64,000 nt of DNA from Gadus chalcogrammus (Eukaryota > Chordata > Actinopteri > Gadiformes > Gadidae), in NCBI RefSeq assembly GCF_026213295.1, contig NC_079428.1:806684-870683 (forward strand). Reading direction: 5' to 3'. Of the stretch, positions 50,370 to 64,000 are shown one piece after another. A model generated the notes under the pieces. It was not told where the DNA came from. It was given only the letters and a program-made list of their open reading frames with translations, and ran no database searches. Positions within the stretch are counted from its first letter, which is position 1. The number at the start of each line of letters is the position of its first letter. The position numbers and the translations under genes are program-made.

Positions 50370-52580
50370 ACACTGTTAACTGTTAACTCGACACTGTGCC
50401 ATATAAAATTATATGACAATAAAACATTTTATTGGAATGGTATGGTAACACACCACTGCTCATTATTATAAACAATATTTAAGATACAACATGCCACCCT
50501 ATTAATTGCTTATTTAGAAAATCCCATCTTTTCTTTGGAAGCTTTAAAAGCATTTGCATGGTCTTATTTAAAGGGATTGACCTGTCGCTAAGCTCCACCC
50601 TTAGAACGCAGATGAGCCAATGACATACTCGACTATACTTGGACATCAGCTCGGAAAACTCCATTGAAAACAAGAAGGGAGGAGGCATCATATAACTATT
50701 TATTGGTGGATTTATGTCGTTTGTGTGAACAAAACCAAAACAAAAACACGGTCAAACGATGTGCTTTAGGTACATGTAACACGGACAGTCGATATGCCGA
50801 GAGGCTGCAGAATTTGGTATAGATCATCCCTTTTCCCAATCCAAAACGGGCCAAGAAAAAGTGTGTAATGTGGATCAGACTGTGTTGCAGGCAAGAATAC
50901 CAACTGAATTTAAGCTTGTCACCTTCTGTATGTATTTTGAGGTTTTGAATATGTTTCAACCAATCCTGTTGCTGGAGGCAGAGTTATTTGCAGACAAACT
51001 AGACCAGCCCATGAACATTTTAAAATGTAACTACACAGACATTCCTGTATAGTTAAGGTGTATGACAGCTCCCTCTGCTGGACAACAGTCTCACACCAAA
51101 CGGCATTTTCCGTTTGAACCAACGTAGCTATAGTACATGGATGTGAGACGGGTTGGTGGATTGAACGTGTTGTAGTAGCAGAGAATGGCCTGCGGGGCAG
51201 TATGTACATTGTTAAATACATGAATAGGCTTGAAATTAGTAGTAATATGGAGGTTTCATATTTTTACAAAATGGATTATGTGAACATTGCTGAATAACAA
51301 TCATGTATATTAAATGTATTGCAGGAGTTTAGCTTGACATTAACCAAGTTAAAGGACAATTAAATGAACCGCACCAAACATGTAGAAGTCAATGTGGGAT
51401 TTTAATATATAAACAAAAACACTTGACAGAAGTTTAATACAATTTTGTAAAGGAAAGCAGAGGAAAACCTTTTCCCAAATGAATCTTTTCAAAATGTCTC
51501 CACCATTCCGAAAGCAAGTGAAGAGGTTTGTGTAAAAGCAGTCCTCCCTGACCAGCTCTGTCCCTGACTCTAAACCCTGACTCTCAACCCTAACGCTGAA
51601 CCCTCTGAAGGCAGGAAGACGCGCCTTCAGTGTAAAGGTTTGAACCACAGAGAAGGAAGAAAAGAGGAAGCAGTAGAGAGAAGTGAAGTAGTGAGGTTAG
51701 TGACAGACGTGAGGGAAAGGTGTGTGGAAGCACACGGTTACATGTGGGGTCAAGAAGATCACTCCCACTGGAGGTCATTGATACATCAGCCTCAGACTGC
51801 TGAGCTCAGCAGGTCTTCTGGAGGACGAGGCTCAGATGAACTGAGGAGACAGGACCAGCAGGATGTCAGGATCAGGGCGGGTTTAGCTCAGGTGCGTCTA
51901 CCCCCGACCAAACAGGATCAGGTGAGGTTCAGCTCAGCTGTGTCTGCCCGGACCAAACAAGGACATTGATTAGGTTCATTATTCAAGAGATGCAACATTA
52001 TCTGAACCAAAGATAGGTCATTAAGGAGCAGGCAGGCTTTAGGGCGCATTGCTCAAGGACGCATCACTGTATTCTGAGGACTTGAACCCGGCACCATTGG
52101 TTTGAGAGTTGAACCCCCAACCCCCTACCTAGTCCACTATGTCCAGATAATGCAAACTTTTGAGGAATCCTTGATGGTAGAGTCCTGGTGGTCCTCAGGA
52201 TTTGCCTTCCAGATGTACGGCTTCTCCATCAGTCCTCCAGATTCCTGGTCTGTTTACAAACGTAAATTGTGGCACCACAAGCCTCCGGTCCCCAGCCTCT
52301 CAGCCTCGCCTTTCAGCTACAGCAGCAGGTTTATATCAGCATTTGCCCAACAATAAACTTAATTGACTCATCCGAAACAGAGTTACACAATTAATTTAAC
52401 TATTATTTTATAACTCAAGGCTAGAAAAGACTTGAGACCAGACATGAGCATCCTGTTTTTGGGAATGAAGACAGAGCAGTCCACAAGATTAAAGAAGTGG
52501 TTCAGGCCATGCATTGGAACTGACCTGAGAAGACTCTACTCACACAGCAGAGCACTGACCTGTTCTGGAGGACTTCTGAC

Positions 52581-52819
52581 AGGAGGTGGAGGTCTGGCTC
52601 TGGTTGAGGAGGTGGAGGTCTGGCTCTGGGTGGGGAGGTGGAGGTCTGGCTCTGGGTGAGGAGGCGGAGGTCTGGCTCTGGGTGAGGAGGTGGAGGTCTG
52701 GCTATGGGTGAGGAGGTGGAGGTCTGGCTCTGGGTGAGGAGGTGGAGGTCTGGCTCTGGGTGAGGAGGTGGAGGTCTGGCTCTGGGTGAGGAGGTGGAGG
52801 TCTGGCTCTGGGTGAGGAG
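52581..52819. repeat. 26-bp minisatellite, about 9 units
   Basis: Same unit as 49301-49408, expanded. 26 is not a multiple of three, so three units give one 26-residue false peptide repeat. Confidence 0.92.
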
Positions 52820-53069
52820 GCAGACACCTTGGGACAAACTACATGTTACCTTTTTAACCTTGTACAGTTCTAGAGTATCTTCTACTGTAACATGTGGGAA
52901 TGACAGACATTATTTTAGCTTTGATATTATCCAGTTGGTAACTCTGCACCAAAGTCGTTGTTTAACGTCATTCCATTGGGAAGGGTTTAACTTCTGTGGC
53001 AATTAATGACAGCAGATATTTAGAACGTACAAAAGCTGAAGTAACAAAGAACACTAGGCAGTATCGATA

Positions 53070-54174
53070 TTAAATCAAATATACTCAGCCATATTCAGGT
53101 GCTGGGTTCCGTTGAAGAAATGTCAAATTATCTTCTACCTTGAAATGATTTTCAGCCTTCCCTGATGTCAAAAATGGGCCCGCAAGTAGAACGCCGTTTT
53201 GTACGCAGTGAGAGTCCCGTCACGTCATCGTGGTTAAAAGTACGGCGCAACCATCGGAAATGATCAACATATTGTACGACGTACGTGTCAGTATGTATTT
53301 AATATCAAACTTAAGTTGTTTAAGATAGGGGCAACAATTCCAAATGGAAACCGACTGAAAAATAGTTTCCGTTGGCAACGGCTCGAGGTTACGCAAATAC
53401 AATCCAGAACCTTCCGCCAGATTCCCTCAGGGGACTCCTGTCCAACTAACTGCCAGGTGGTTTCTTATGGTTGTCAAGACTACAACGTTCTATGCTAACC
53501 ATTGGGACTAAATCAAGTGACCGCACTCAGAACCTTCCACGGCGGGAAGCACAAACCGTCCGACTGGAATCCGAACATTCCGGCCGGAACCAACCAAAGA
53601 AAAAACAGAACCAGCGCCTCACCTTGAGCTGAACGGAGGAAGATCCTGAAGTCCAGCGATGGTCTTCATTAAAACAAAGCCAACAGACTTACCTTGAGGA
53701 GATCTGTTTGTTGCTGTTGGTCATTACTACTATTCAGTGTACCTTTACATTAATATGCACCCAGTGTGTACAAGTTATATCACTCAAAAGCATACGAAGA
53801 ACCAAACTACCATGTACGTCCCACAACAACTTTAAACCTAAAATCCTGGAATCAATCAAAACCGCGTCTACATTTGACAATTATCTAGATTAATCAGGGT
53901 ACAAACCATACAGAGCAAATCTAAACATTGAGCTCACAGAGAGCCGACCATAGCCCTGCAACGTCACCCTGACCGCCTCATCACCAACAGCAAATCATGC
54001 CAGCCAGCCAACACATGTAAAGCTCCAGTGAGAAGTGGGCATCTGAGTGAAAGGATTGCCCATAGTAAAAAGAAGCCCAATTCCTGAACTATCCAACCAT
54101 CTTCATGGTTTAAAGTTTTACAGACTTGACATTCCATTGTGTTAAAATCACCTTAGTCTGCTCCCTCGTTACTT
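53070..54174. other. No gene seen
   Basis: Unassigned DNA; only short reading frames without recognisable motifs. Confidence 0.45.
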
Positions 54175-54500
54175 ATAAAACTCTACATCTCCAGCACTAG
54201 AGTGTTGCATCCTACTCATGGGGGTGTGGTCTGAGTGAGCAGAGATGCATGCTGGGATACAGTGCTGTCTGAAGTCTTCAGTTCTATAGACACGCACCTC
54301 AGGAGAAACCAAGGGTTTGAGGATCTGTCGTGACATCAGTTACATGAGCTGGAATATCCTTCAAGATGGCGCCAGGATTCTCAGAGGAGAAAGGCCACGA
54401 GGAAGATGTGTGGGTTCTTCCTCTCAGCCAGTGGAACACAACAACGGTCTTCATCAGAGTACCATGGAACACTTTGAAACATTCTCCTCTTTACACCTTG
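54175..54500 (+). repeat. Diverged inverted repeat, left arm
   Basis: Inverse of ~55690-56000; for example GATCTGTCGTGACATCAGTT (54321) against AACTGACGTCACGACAG (~55832). Confidence 0.75.
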
Positions 54501-55206
54501 AAGCCCCAGTGAAGGTTTCCTTACCTCCTCAGCTGAAGAACACAACTTCAGCTCGAAGAGTGCACTAGCTGGAGTTCCCGGATTGGTTCTGATTTTAGGG
54601 AACCAATCGTTCAGCTAGTCCTGTCCGAAACAAATACAGTTCAGCCTGAGAAGACGTGCAACTGAGAGCAAGACAAGATCCACAGGGCTCTCCATCAATC
54701 CAGCCAGGTAGGAATAGCCGTCTCATTACAGGTCTGAAGGTCATCTTGAACATCCATTTAGGTCCCTTTCCAACGTCAGACTCTCCTTGTGGAATTCCTT
54801 TTGGTGTCCATCCTCCATTGATCCTGATTGGTGTAGTCCTAGTTTGAAGTCACTGATCTGAACACGCCGCTTGCATCCTTTTACACTTGAGTTGGATACT
54901 CTCCTTCCTGCCCAGTGTGTTGGATCTCGCTCCGGAGCGTCGCTCTGGGCTCTTCATGTCTACTGGAGGCCCTTGAGTAAACGTGTGGCTGTCCATCAGG
55001 TATGATTTAGTTGACCATTCCAATATCCCAAGCCAATCACACAGACCCCCGTATGAACATTATCACTGTCAAAGCAAGCCGGACACACACACACATAGAA
55101 CCCAGGACAGGCACGTAGAACCCCATGCCAGGTGTGAGTGGGAGACACACACACACAGTAGAACCCTAGCGATGCTAAAAAATCTCCCATCTCATGTCAA
55201 ACCCAA

Positions 55207-55240
<34 letters not shown>

Positions 55241-55689
55241 CACTGAGCCATAAAAGGCCAAACAATCATGCAGGGTAAAAACCTCATGCCAAATAACATT
55301 CCATCATCCCCCCCCCCAGCTCTCCTGCCAGGGCACCCATAACAGAACAACCAATGTCTCCAGAGACGTGAATTATGTACAGTACAACATTCTTCAGTGG
55401 CGTCCCACATTGGTGATGGATTATGCTTGGCGTCTCCAAAATGTGTCCCAGGTTGATTCAACGTTTCTGAAGTCATGTCTTTGTAGTCCAGTGGTTTCCT
55501 GAATGAGGGGCATTCACAGATGCAAACGGTGCAGCTTTAGTCAGCCTGAGGACAGGAAGGAGGTCATCTGTTCAGAAGACCACCCAGTGGAGGGGGTTGG
55601 CTCTTGAGGAGCAGGATCCATATGGGGATGGCCCCAAATAAGACCTTCTTGGAAATGAAACTGTTCCTGAGGAGTCACGATGCCTGGAG
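54501..55689. other. Spacer of the inverted repeat
   Basis: Contains AC-rich tracts (55085-55160, 55205-55233) and no recognised gene. Confidence 0.5.
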
Positions 55690-56000
55690 GGGACTGTTGA
55701 ATGTGTTCCATGGTTCTCTGTGTCAGACTGAAGTTGTGTTTTAGTCGTTGAGATGAGGAGCCCCCTCATCTCCCCCTGGTGTTTCTCCTTCTGAATCCCT
55801 GTCTCCATCTTTAAGAATATTCCAGTCCATGTAACTGACGTCACGACAGTTTCTCAAACACTCGGTTTCCCCTGAGGGGGCGTGTCTACAGACCTGTAGA
55901 CTTCAGACAGCTCTGTATCCCAGTATGCACCGCTGCTCACTCAGACCACACCCTCATCAGTAAAGGAACACTCATGTGATGAAGATGCAGAGCTCAGGAG
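55690..56000 (-). repeat. Diverged inverted repeat, right arm
   Basis: Partner of 54175-54500; similarity extends weakly inward to ~55570. Confidence 0.75.
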
Positions 56001-56885
56001 AGTAGAATGAAAGAAGACTGACGATATCAGAACCCAACCCATTACTCAAGCTTACAACAATAACTTGGAGCCTGTAACCATTTTAACAAATCATTAAAAC
56101 CAACATAAACCAAACACCTAAGTAACCCATGAACCAGTAAAACATCCTTACTACTCAGATCAACCTTCAGGTAACAGGTTAACTCACCAGGAAGCCAAAA
56201 TACATCAATGTGCCCAAGAGTAATGAGAAATTAAAGACTTACAGTTTGCAGTTCATCTTCATGGTTAAGTTGGGATACTCACAGAACTGCAGTTAAATAT
56301 CCATGATAGACCTTTGAAGGAAGGTCCAAATTTCAAATGAGTTAAACCACCACAATCCCCGATTTCCTTCACACATTAGTGATTTATATTCAACATACAA
56401 GTCTCGTCAGTTGTGCTTTCCCACACAATTCTACTCACATCAGGTTCAGATGAGATGCTCCTCTTTACTTCAAAAAGTCTTTAACCTGTGAAACAGGAAG
56501 AGATGTTAAATAAGTCACAACAGATCTCAACAAAACAGTACACACACGTTCTGGTTTCTGTGAACACAACAACATACGTTTGGGAGATGCTACACTGCCA
56601 AACAGTGGAGGACACCAATGTACTGTCCAGTTCCCTCTTAACTGAAACGCACCAGATGCAACCAATTAACTGATTAAGAAAACCACTTGGCAGGCGAGCT
56701 GCGGCAGGTGAGTCAAAACTCAATGCAGGTTTGGCACCCTGTGGTCGCCTTGGTAACAGTGAGAGGCTATTTCAGCTCTGTGTTCGATCTTAAATGACCT
56801 CTCTCATTTTAATTAAAGGGACGAGTCTGATTTGACTGATTTAGATTCATACTTCAAAACGAAAAAAGTCTTCATTCAATTCACC

Positions 56886-56888
<3 letters not shown>
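56001..56888. other. No gene seen
   Basis: Unassigned DNA, no recognised motif. Confidence 0.45.

Positions 56889-56889
<1 letters not shown>

Positions 56890-56979
<90 letters not shown>
56890..56979. repeat. (TG)n microsatellite
   Basis: About 45 uninterrupted units. Confidence 0.97.
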
Positions 56980-56980
<1 letters not shown>

Positions 56981-57626
56981 CTTTCATCAAAGAGACCAGA
57001 GAGACTCATTCACTGGTTAAACTGGAGTCATCGCCTACCACCACACATCAAAGATTAACTTAATATAGATACAAACTATATAGATACACCCCCCCCCCCC
57101 CCCCCCACACACACGATACATACAGTTCTGGTCACTAAATACCACTCCTTCTCTCTTCTCCTTCTCCCCTCTAATCCTTTTCTCCTCTCCTTCCGTCTCT
57201 CTTCCACACAGATCGCATTTTTATTGCCTCTACTCAAGAGAATAGATTTGGGTGGGGATTTCTAGGTTTCATAAACATACGGGGCTTAGCTCAGAGTGAA
57301 AATGAAAATGCTGCACGCCAAATATATGTGTATGCTTTATTGTGCATGCAAACTTTATCTAAATAAACGAAATAAGCAGTTTATTATAGCTTTAAATAGC
57401 TACCTGGCTGCTATGCTGCTTATCCGCAAATGTCAAATGTCGCAAATGTTCCATTCAAGTTATTGCAAATGAATACAAGTGAGGCAGACCTTACACATTG
57501 TGGTAACCCGGTTCTATCAGCCCGCCTCCGATCAATGAACAAGAGTCTCTGCTGCTCAAACTGCCAACAAGGCACGTTTATCAAGTCCAAAAAACAGAAA
57601 AAAGGGGAATCACCCATCAATGCAAA

Positions 57627-57743
<117 letters not shown>

Positions 57744-57744
57744 C

Positions 57745-58417
57745 ATCCAGCCACTGCCTTAAGCTAACGTATTTATCCACGATAGCAGACACTTTAAATA
57801 ATAGTTATAATTACATGCAACTTAATTAACGCAACGAAATTTCAAATTGTATACTAGATACATACAAATATGTATAAAGGAAAATATACGAAAATGAAAT
57901 GAGTAAAGTTAATGCAAAATTATGATGTAGTCGAGTACAAACAGTATACTCTCATTGCAATCTTTGGAAGTTAATTCTGACTGATATACTGTTATCTTCC
58001 ACAGCATGACATAACACATCTCAGGACGTTTTGGTGATCCACTTTGTTGGAGAATCTCCATACTGAATGTAGTTCTTCTGAAGCAGATGTGCTGTGAATT
58101 CCAATATTAACACAACCGTAACAATGACCTACAAAAACTATTAATGATAAAATGATACCTTTTACTTATGATCAAAAATGACGAAATCAGGGCATCGACA
58201 ACTTTCCATATTTCGCCACGACTTCAACCAGATTTGTGGGTTTGTGAGTAGCCTAGCCTACTAGGTCGGAGCCTTTTTGCCGAGAAACCGCAACGCGTTG
58301 CAAAGTAAAAGAATCCGTTAAAACAAAGCGGGATATGCTCCATTTACTTGCATTTACAACTTTTTTAACGCGCTGGTACGAACGAAAAGGTATTTTTAAA
58401 TATTACACGAAAACAAA
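57745..58417. other. No gene seen
   Basis: AT-rich unassigned DNA. Confidence 0.45.
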
Positions 58418-58625
58418 CATGACCACCGACTTCTCTGTCTTCCGTTTCCAGTTTATGCGTCGATTTTCATGATAAAGGCAAAGTTCGTTTGGATTAATAT
58501 AAAATAAATTCAATACCCAATGAAATGAATATGATTGGTCATGGTTGTAATAATAATCAATACAGATGTCTTTTAAAGTATTTTTTACTTACTCAAACAC
58601 CCAATGTGGATGTAGCCTGTCACTG
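58418..58625 (+). repeat. Copy of tRNA-Ser 5' flank without the tRNA
   Basis: Direct repeat of 59548-59735. It matches up to GGATGTAGC, the first bases of the tRNA region, then diverges. Confidence 0.75.
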
Positions 58626-58640
58626 AATGGACTGCCAAAC

Positions 58641-58950
58641 AGTTCCTAAGGAAATCCTAACAACTCCTAACAAAGTCCCAACAAAGTACTAACAAAGTCC
58701 GGTCAAAGTCCTAACAGTTCCTAACAAAGTCCTAACAGTTCCTAACAAAGTCCTAACAGTTCCTAACAGATCCTAACAAAGTCCTAACAGTTCCTAACAG
58801 TTCCTAACAAGTCCTAACAGTTCCTAACAAAGTCCTAACAGTTCCTAACAAAGTCCTAACAAAGTCCTAACAGTTCCTAACAAAGTCCTAACAAAGTCCT
58901 AACAGTTCCTAACAAAGTCCTAACAGTTCCTAACAAAGTCCGAACAGGCA
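58641..58950. repeat. Minisatellite of 10/11-bp units
   Basis: Mixed AGTTCCTAAC and AAAGTCCTAAC units, about 29 in all. Confidence 0.95.
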
Positions 58951-59547
58951 CGAGGGCTCCTAACCAGAGGGGCAACAGAGCCAATCAGATCCTGAGAATC
59001 TCTGGGTCGACGGGCAGTACCCGGATTGGTAAGTGACTGGAAATCGCTGCTTTACTACCGGTAATACTGCATAATGCATTTTGTCAGGGCATATCCTACT
59101 ATTTCTGATATCTTGATATATCTAATTTATATATTTTTACTTGAATGATCCGTGATGCAGTAGTCTAGGCCAGGATATTTACAGCTGTTGCCTAATTGCG
59201 GTTTTTCATGTCCTTACCTGTAGAAATGACGAAGACTGGGATACCAGACTCCCGCTGGGCAGGTGTGATGACCCTCTATGCTCAGGGGAAATATAAATTT
59301 TCCACAGGCCAGAGACCGGGAGGCAGGAGATGGAGGGCGGTAATACAGCGTATTAATGCTTCTCCCTTGACCCCCGTGTTCATTCAAACTCCCCGCAAAT
59401 ATGATATTTTTGGGAAAAAGATCGACTGTTAGTGCGGATATCATGAGGTAGGTGGCATTATACAACATTTGGGTTACATCCATGAGTTGTAGTATCCCAG
59501 GACATTCCCAGTCTTGACTTTTCAATACAATAATCTGGTGTCAAACA
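58951..59547. other. No gene recognised
   Basis: Includes a 78-codon open frame (59196-59432) of unknown meaning, with no motif that I recognise. Confidence 0.4.
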
Positions 59548-59735
59548 TGGCCACCAACGTCTTAATTCTCCGTCTTCCGTTTCGAGTTGATGCATTGATT
59601 TTCATGATAAATGCAACATTTGTTTGGATTAATGTAAAATAAATTCAATTCCTAATGAAATGAGTATGATTGGTCATGGTTGTAATATTTAAGTATTAAG
59701 TATTTTTTATTAATGTAAGGCATACTGTGGATGTA

Positions 59736-59817
59736 GCTGCGATGGCCGAGTGGTTAAGGTGTTGGACTTGAAATCCAATGGGATCTTCCCGCGCAGGTTC
59801 GAACCCTGCTCGCAGCG
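59736..59817 (+). tRNA. tRNA-Ser (anticodon TGA)
   Basis: 82 nt. Acceptor arms GCTGCGA and TCGCAGC pair; TGGCCGAGTGG is box A, GGTTCGAACCC is box B, and the loop CTTGAAA gives anticodon TGA. The long variable arm (GGGATCTTCCCGC) is typical of tRNA-Ser. No intron. Confidence 0.95.
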
Positions 59818-60140
59818 TGGAATTGCACTTTTCCTGAAAGGTGTCGTCTGGAGGATCGTTCAGTCTCTCGACAATAAGGAATTGTATTACATTACCTCAA
59901 GTGATTGGTGAAGAAAATACACTGCAATCGGGGTGTTTACACGTGTAGGGTAGGCATCGATGACACATGTGACTTACAAGTCAGTCCAAAGTAATGTAAT
60001 ATTCTATTAGCTCAAATTCTTACATTTACATTTACGTTTGTGTTCTTCATTTGGACATTTTGGAGTAGGGCTATATCCTATTGACTCACATACAGCCTAT
60101 TAATAAAGCACGTATCCAAACTTTCACTCTGGGTCGCTCA

Positions 60141-61427
<1,287 letters not shown>

Positions 61428-61475
61428 ATGTGTGTGCGTGTGTGCGTGTGTGCGTGTGTGTGTGTGTGTGTGTGC

Positions 61476-61556
<81 letters not shown>
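61428..61556. repeat. (TG)n microsatellite with GC interruptions
   Basis: Mostly TG, with CG interruptions in the first 60 bp. Confidence 0.95.
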
Positions 61557-61559
<3 letters not shown>

Positions 61560-61877
61560 GCCGTGCATACGTGTGTGATGCCGGGAAGACCGCATTGCAA
61601 AGAACGCTGCGCAAGTGCGCATGCATTGCGCAAGCCGCCTGCACGCTCCTTTGACTCAGAATAAGGTAACCAGGCTGAGTGGAGACAGCCCGTCCTGCAA
61701 CATCGGGCCTATCAGATGTCGCTGTACTTGACATCGGTCCCAAGCTGCTGAGGCACCACCACAGCTTCACCCTGAGCAGGGAAGTTTGACATGAATTGGT
61801 GTGTGCGTGCGTGTGTGCTATTTGATTACTATGTGTTTCTGTGTGTGTGCGCGTGTGTGTTTGCCCGTGTGTATTAG

Positions 61878-61879
<2 letters not shown>

Positions 61880-61963
<84 letters not shown>
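61880..61963. repeat. (TG)n microsatellite
   Basis: About 42 units, 35 bp before the GGA tract. Confidence 0.96.
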
Positions 61964-61965
<2 letters not shown>

Positions 61966-61997
61966 TTTGTAAACAAATGGCAGGAGAGTATTATTAG

Positions 61998-62217
61998 AGG
62001 AGGTGGAGGAGTTGAAGGAGGAGGTGGAGATGGTGGAGGAGGAGGAGGTGGAGGAGGAGGAGGAGAAGGAGAAGGAGGAGGAGGAGAAGGAGGAGGAGGT
62101 GGAGGAGGAGGAGGAGGAGGAGAAGGTGGAGGAGGAGGAGGAGAAGGAGGAGGAGGAGAAGGAGGAGGAGGAGGAGGAGGAGGAGGAGGAGGTGGAGGTG
62201 GTGGAGGAGGAGGAGAG
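61998..62217. repeat. (GGA)n tract
   Basis: Purine-rich ~220-bp triplet tract with A and T interruptions; it could form triplex or quadruplex DNA. Open frames across it (poly-Glu, poly-Gly, poly-Ser) are artefacts of the repeat. Confidence 0.95.
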
Positions 62218-63305
62218 CGTGTGGGAGTTGAGAGTGACAGTTATCATTTGTTTCCGACCACAAGCCGACTAACTGTTCTTGACCAGTCAGAAAAGTTACG
62301 AGCTAATGGTCATGACTGGGATTGGACCACATATGGTGCATTGCGCTATTTCAGGTCAAACTCGTGGAAGAGCTGATTGGCCGATGAGTGGGGGTGTTGA
62401 GGAGAGAGGGACACGGAGAAGGGTGTTGGATGAAAGGTGGAGGAGTGTGAGGGTCACCAGCGCCTTATCTCTAAAAGTATTCCAATCTATGAGAGATGTT
62501 ACTTAGAGGTTGAATAAGGATCGAAAAAAACAACTGATTTATATTCAAGAAGTACATTCTATACATATTATATCAATGTTTATTTTCATCAGAAGTAAAG
62601 AGAGATGGTGCAGTTCCTTTGTTTCTCTTGCTTGTACTGTCATTAACCCCCCCCCCCCCCAACAAACACAGGGACACATCATCCCAACATCTAGCCTGGT
62701 TATTACCCGACCAAGCCAATCGTAGATTGCACGTTGGTCTGGGGAATCTGCCGTCATTTTCTTCAGCACAAGAGGTGTGATCACCGGGCCTAGTTCAACT
62801 GACTCTGTACGCGATTGGCTGCTTGCCATCGCTTCCCTGTCGTCATTGTATAAAACCAGCCGATAGCGCGGCAGGGGGAAAAGCCAGCTTGGTGATTGGC
62901 TCCCGCAAAAACGTATCGGAAGCAGGAAGAAGTGTATTGCTCTTCTCCAGACCCTTGTGCAGGGCGGACTCAATTTGCCGGAAGAATGGGCGGGGCTCGC
63001 CAGGCAACCAATCACCACCGCTAACATGCTAATTGCATACAGAGCGGTGGCGGGAAAACCCTCGGATGGTCAGACCCCCCCCCCCCTCCCCCCGTGGGAT
63101 CCCGTTGGGGAAGATGACGACATTGGAGGCAGGGGGGTGACCAAGGGGTCTCCCTCTCCCAGGAGACGCAGTATTTTTCCGTAGGAGGACGGAAAAATAC
63201 TACAGACCCAGCCCGGTCGTAGTGGTGGTGTTAGATGGTGGTCACATGCTCTCGGGTTTACAGCCAGATGGGCCAGGGTGGAGTCAGCCCCCTGTGACAT
63301 GCATC
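62218..63305. other. No gene recognised
   Basis: Contains C-runs at ~62647 and ~63077. An AGCCTGGTTATTACCCGACC...TCTCCAGACC region (62693-62960) may be a short non-autonomous DNA element, but its ends are not clear. Confidence 0.4.

Positions 63306-63375
<70 letters not shown>
63306..63375. repeat. (CAGA)n microsatellite
   Basis: About 17 tetranucleotide units. Confidence 0.96.
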
Positions 63376-63376
<1 letters not shown>

Positions 63377-63439
63377 TGCAGAGTCAACTTTCAAAAAGTG
63401 TGTAAACAGACTCTGTGGTGAGTTTATTAGAAGGTTGAC

Positions 63440-63440
<1 letters not shown>

Positions 63441-63476
<36 letters not shown>

Positions 63477-63483
63477 CTCCTCT

Positions 63484-63530
<47 letters not shown>
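63441..63530. repeat. (CT)n microsatellite
   Basis: CT repeats with two TCCTCT interruptions. Confidence 0.95.
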
Positions 63531-63534
<4 letters not shown>

Positions 63535-63720
63535 TCTTCCACAGTGATTCCGGCCCAATGTTAATCCTACCTCCTATGATTTCACATTTGTACAACTTTT
63601 TTATTGACCCAATGTTACGTTGTGTCTGACATTGGAATGAAAAGTGGAATTTACAGGGTAAATAGTGGTTGTGTGTGCGTGTGTGTCACTTTTGCAGATA
63701 AAGGCATGCTGGGAAAGACT

Positions 63721-63728
63721 AGAGAGAA

Positions 63729-63827
<99 letters not shown>

Positions 63828-63831
63828 GAGG

Positions 63832-63867
<36 letters not shown>

Positions 63868-63871
63868 GAGA

Positions 63872-63914
<43 letters not shown>

Positions 63915-63967
63915 AGGGAGGGAGGGAAAGAGAGTCAGAGAGGGAGAGAGAGAGAGAGAGAGAGAGA
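63721..63967. repeat. (GA)n microsatellite
   Basis: About 245 bp of GA with GGGA interruptions. Confidence 0.96.
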
Positions 63968-64000
63968 CATGCACTATCTTGTCAGCAGCCATGTTTCTTA

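Larger units (their letters stand above)
50062..53068. repeat. Segmental duplication, unit 2
   Basis: Partner of 47220-49632, with ~350 bp more at 51330-51690 and a different stretch at ~51990-52265. Confidence 0.85.

Overview
This is vertebrate, almost certainly teleost, nuclear DNA. The genes have introns with GT/AG boundaries. The DNA carries L2-type LINE remnants, tRNA-derived SINE pieces, hAT and PIF/Harbinger DNA transposons, a Gypsy-type LTR element and two eukaryotic tRNA genes. Very long AC/TG, GA, CAGA and GGA simple repeats remind me of gadiform (cod-like) genomes, but that lineage guess is inference only.

The window is built around a repeatedly duplicated ubiquitin-pathway cassette. 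Three gene types recur. (1) UBL: a two-exon, ~94-residue single-domain ubiquitin-like protein ending in Gly-Gly plus a short tail; intact at 416-831(-), 18944-19354(-) and 27086-27549(+), altered at 28844-32625(+), broken at 13797-13895(-). (2) RBR: a four-exon, 260-272-residue RING-between-RING E3 ligase-like protein; intact at 1530-3071, 19784-21668 and 34252-36037 (all +), relics near 33.6, 47.2 and 50.1 kb. (3) USP: one eleven-exon USP47-like protein at 8339-12795(-), whose splice phases I could join into 884 codons. Its Cys-box position reads Asp instead of the catalytic Cys, and its C-terminal tail holds a 54-bp coding minisatellite. UBL and RBR lie head to head, and USP (or a relic of its promoter) lies downstream of UBL on the same strand. 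The ancestral unit was therefore probably USP-UBL-RBR. ISRE/IRF-like GAAA repeats precede members of all three families, which suggests an interferon-inducible modifier, ligase and deubiquitinase-like module.

Layout: 0-3.1 kb UBL-1/RBR-1; 3.3-8.3 kb duplicated promoter-like module, MITE and LTR debris; 8.3-14 kb USP and broken UBL-2; 14-18.3 kb hAT and LTR debris; 18.3-21.7 kb UBL-3/RBR-2; 21.7-26.7 kb hAT and L2 relics, two more promoter-like modules and a large inverted repeat; 27-32.9 kb UBL-4 and UBL-5, each followed by a USP 5' relic; 33-36 kb RBR relic and RBR-3; 36.5-43.5 kb a nested stack of DNA transposons; 44.1-46.6 kb a Gypsy-type element with both LTRs and target duplication; 47.2-53.1 kb a tandem duplication carrying dead RBR fragments; 53-64 kb mostly non-genic, with an inverted repeat, tRNA-Ser(UGA), tRNA-Thr(AGU) and long microsatellites.

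Gene models come from reading splice signals and phases by eye. Family names come from recognised motifs. No database search or expression data was available.
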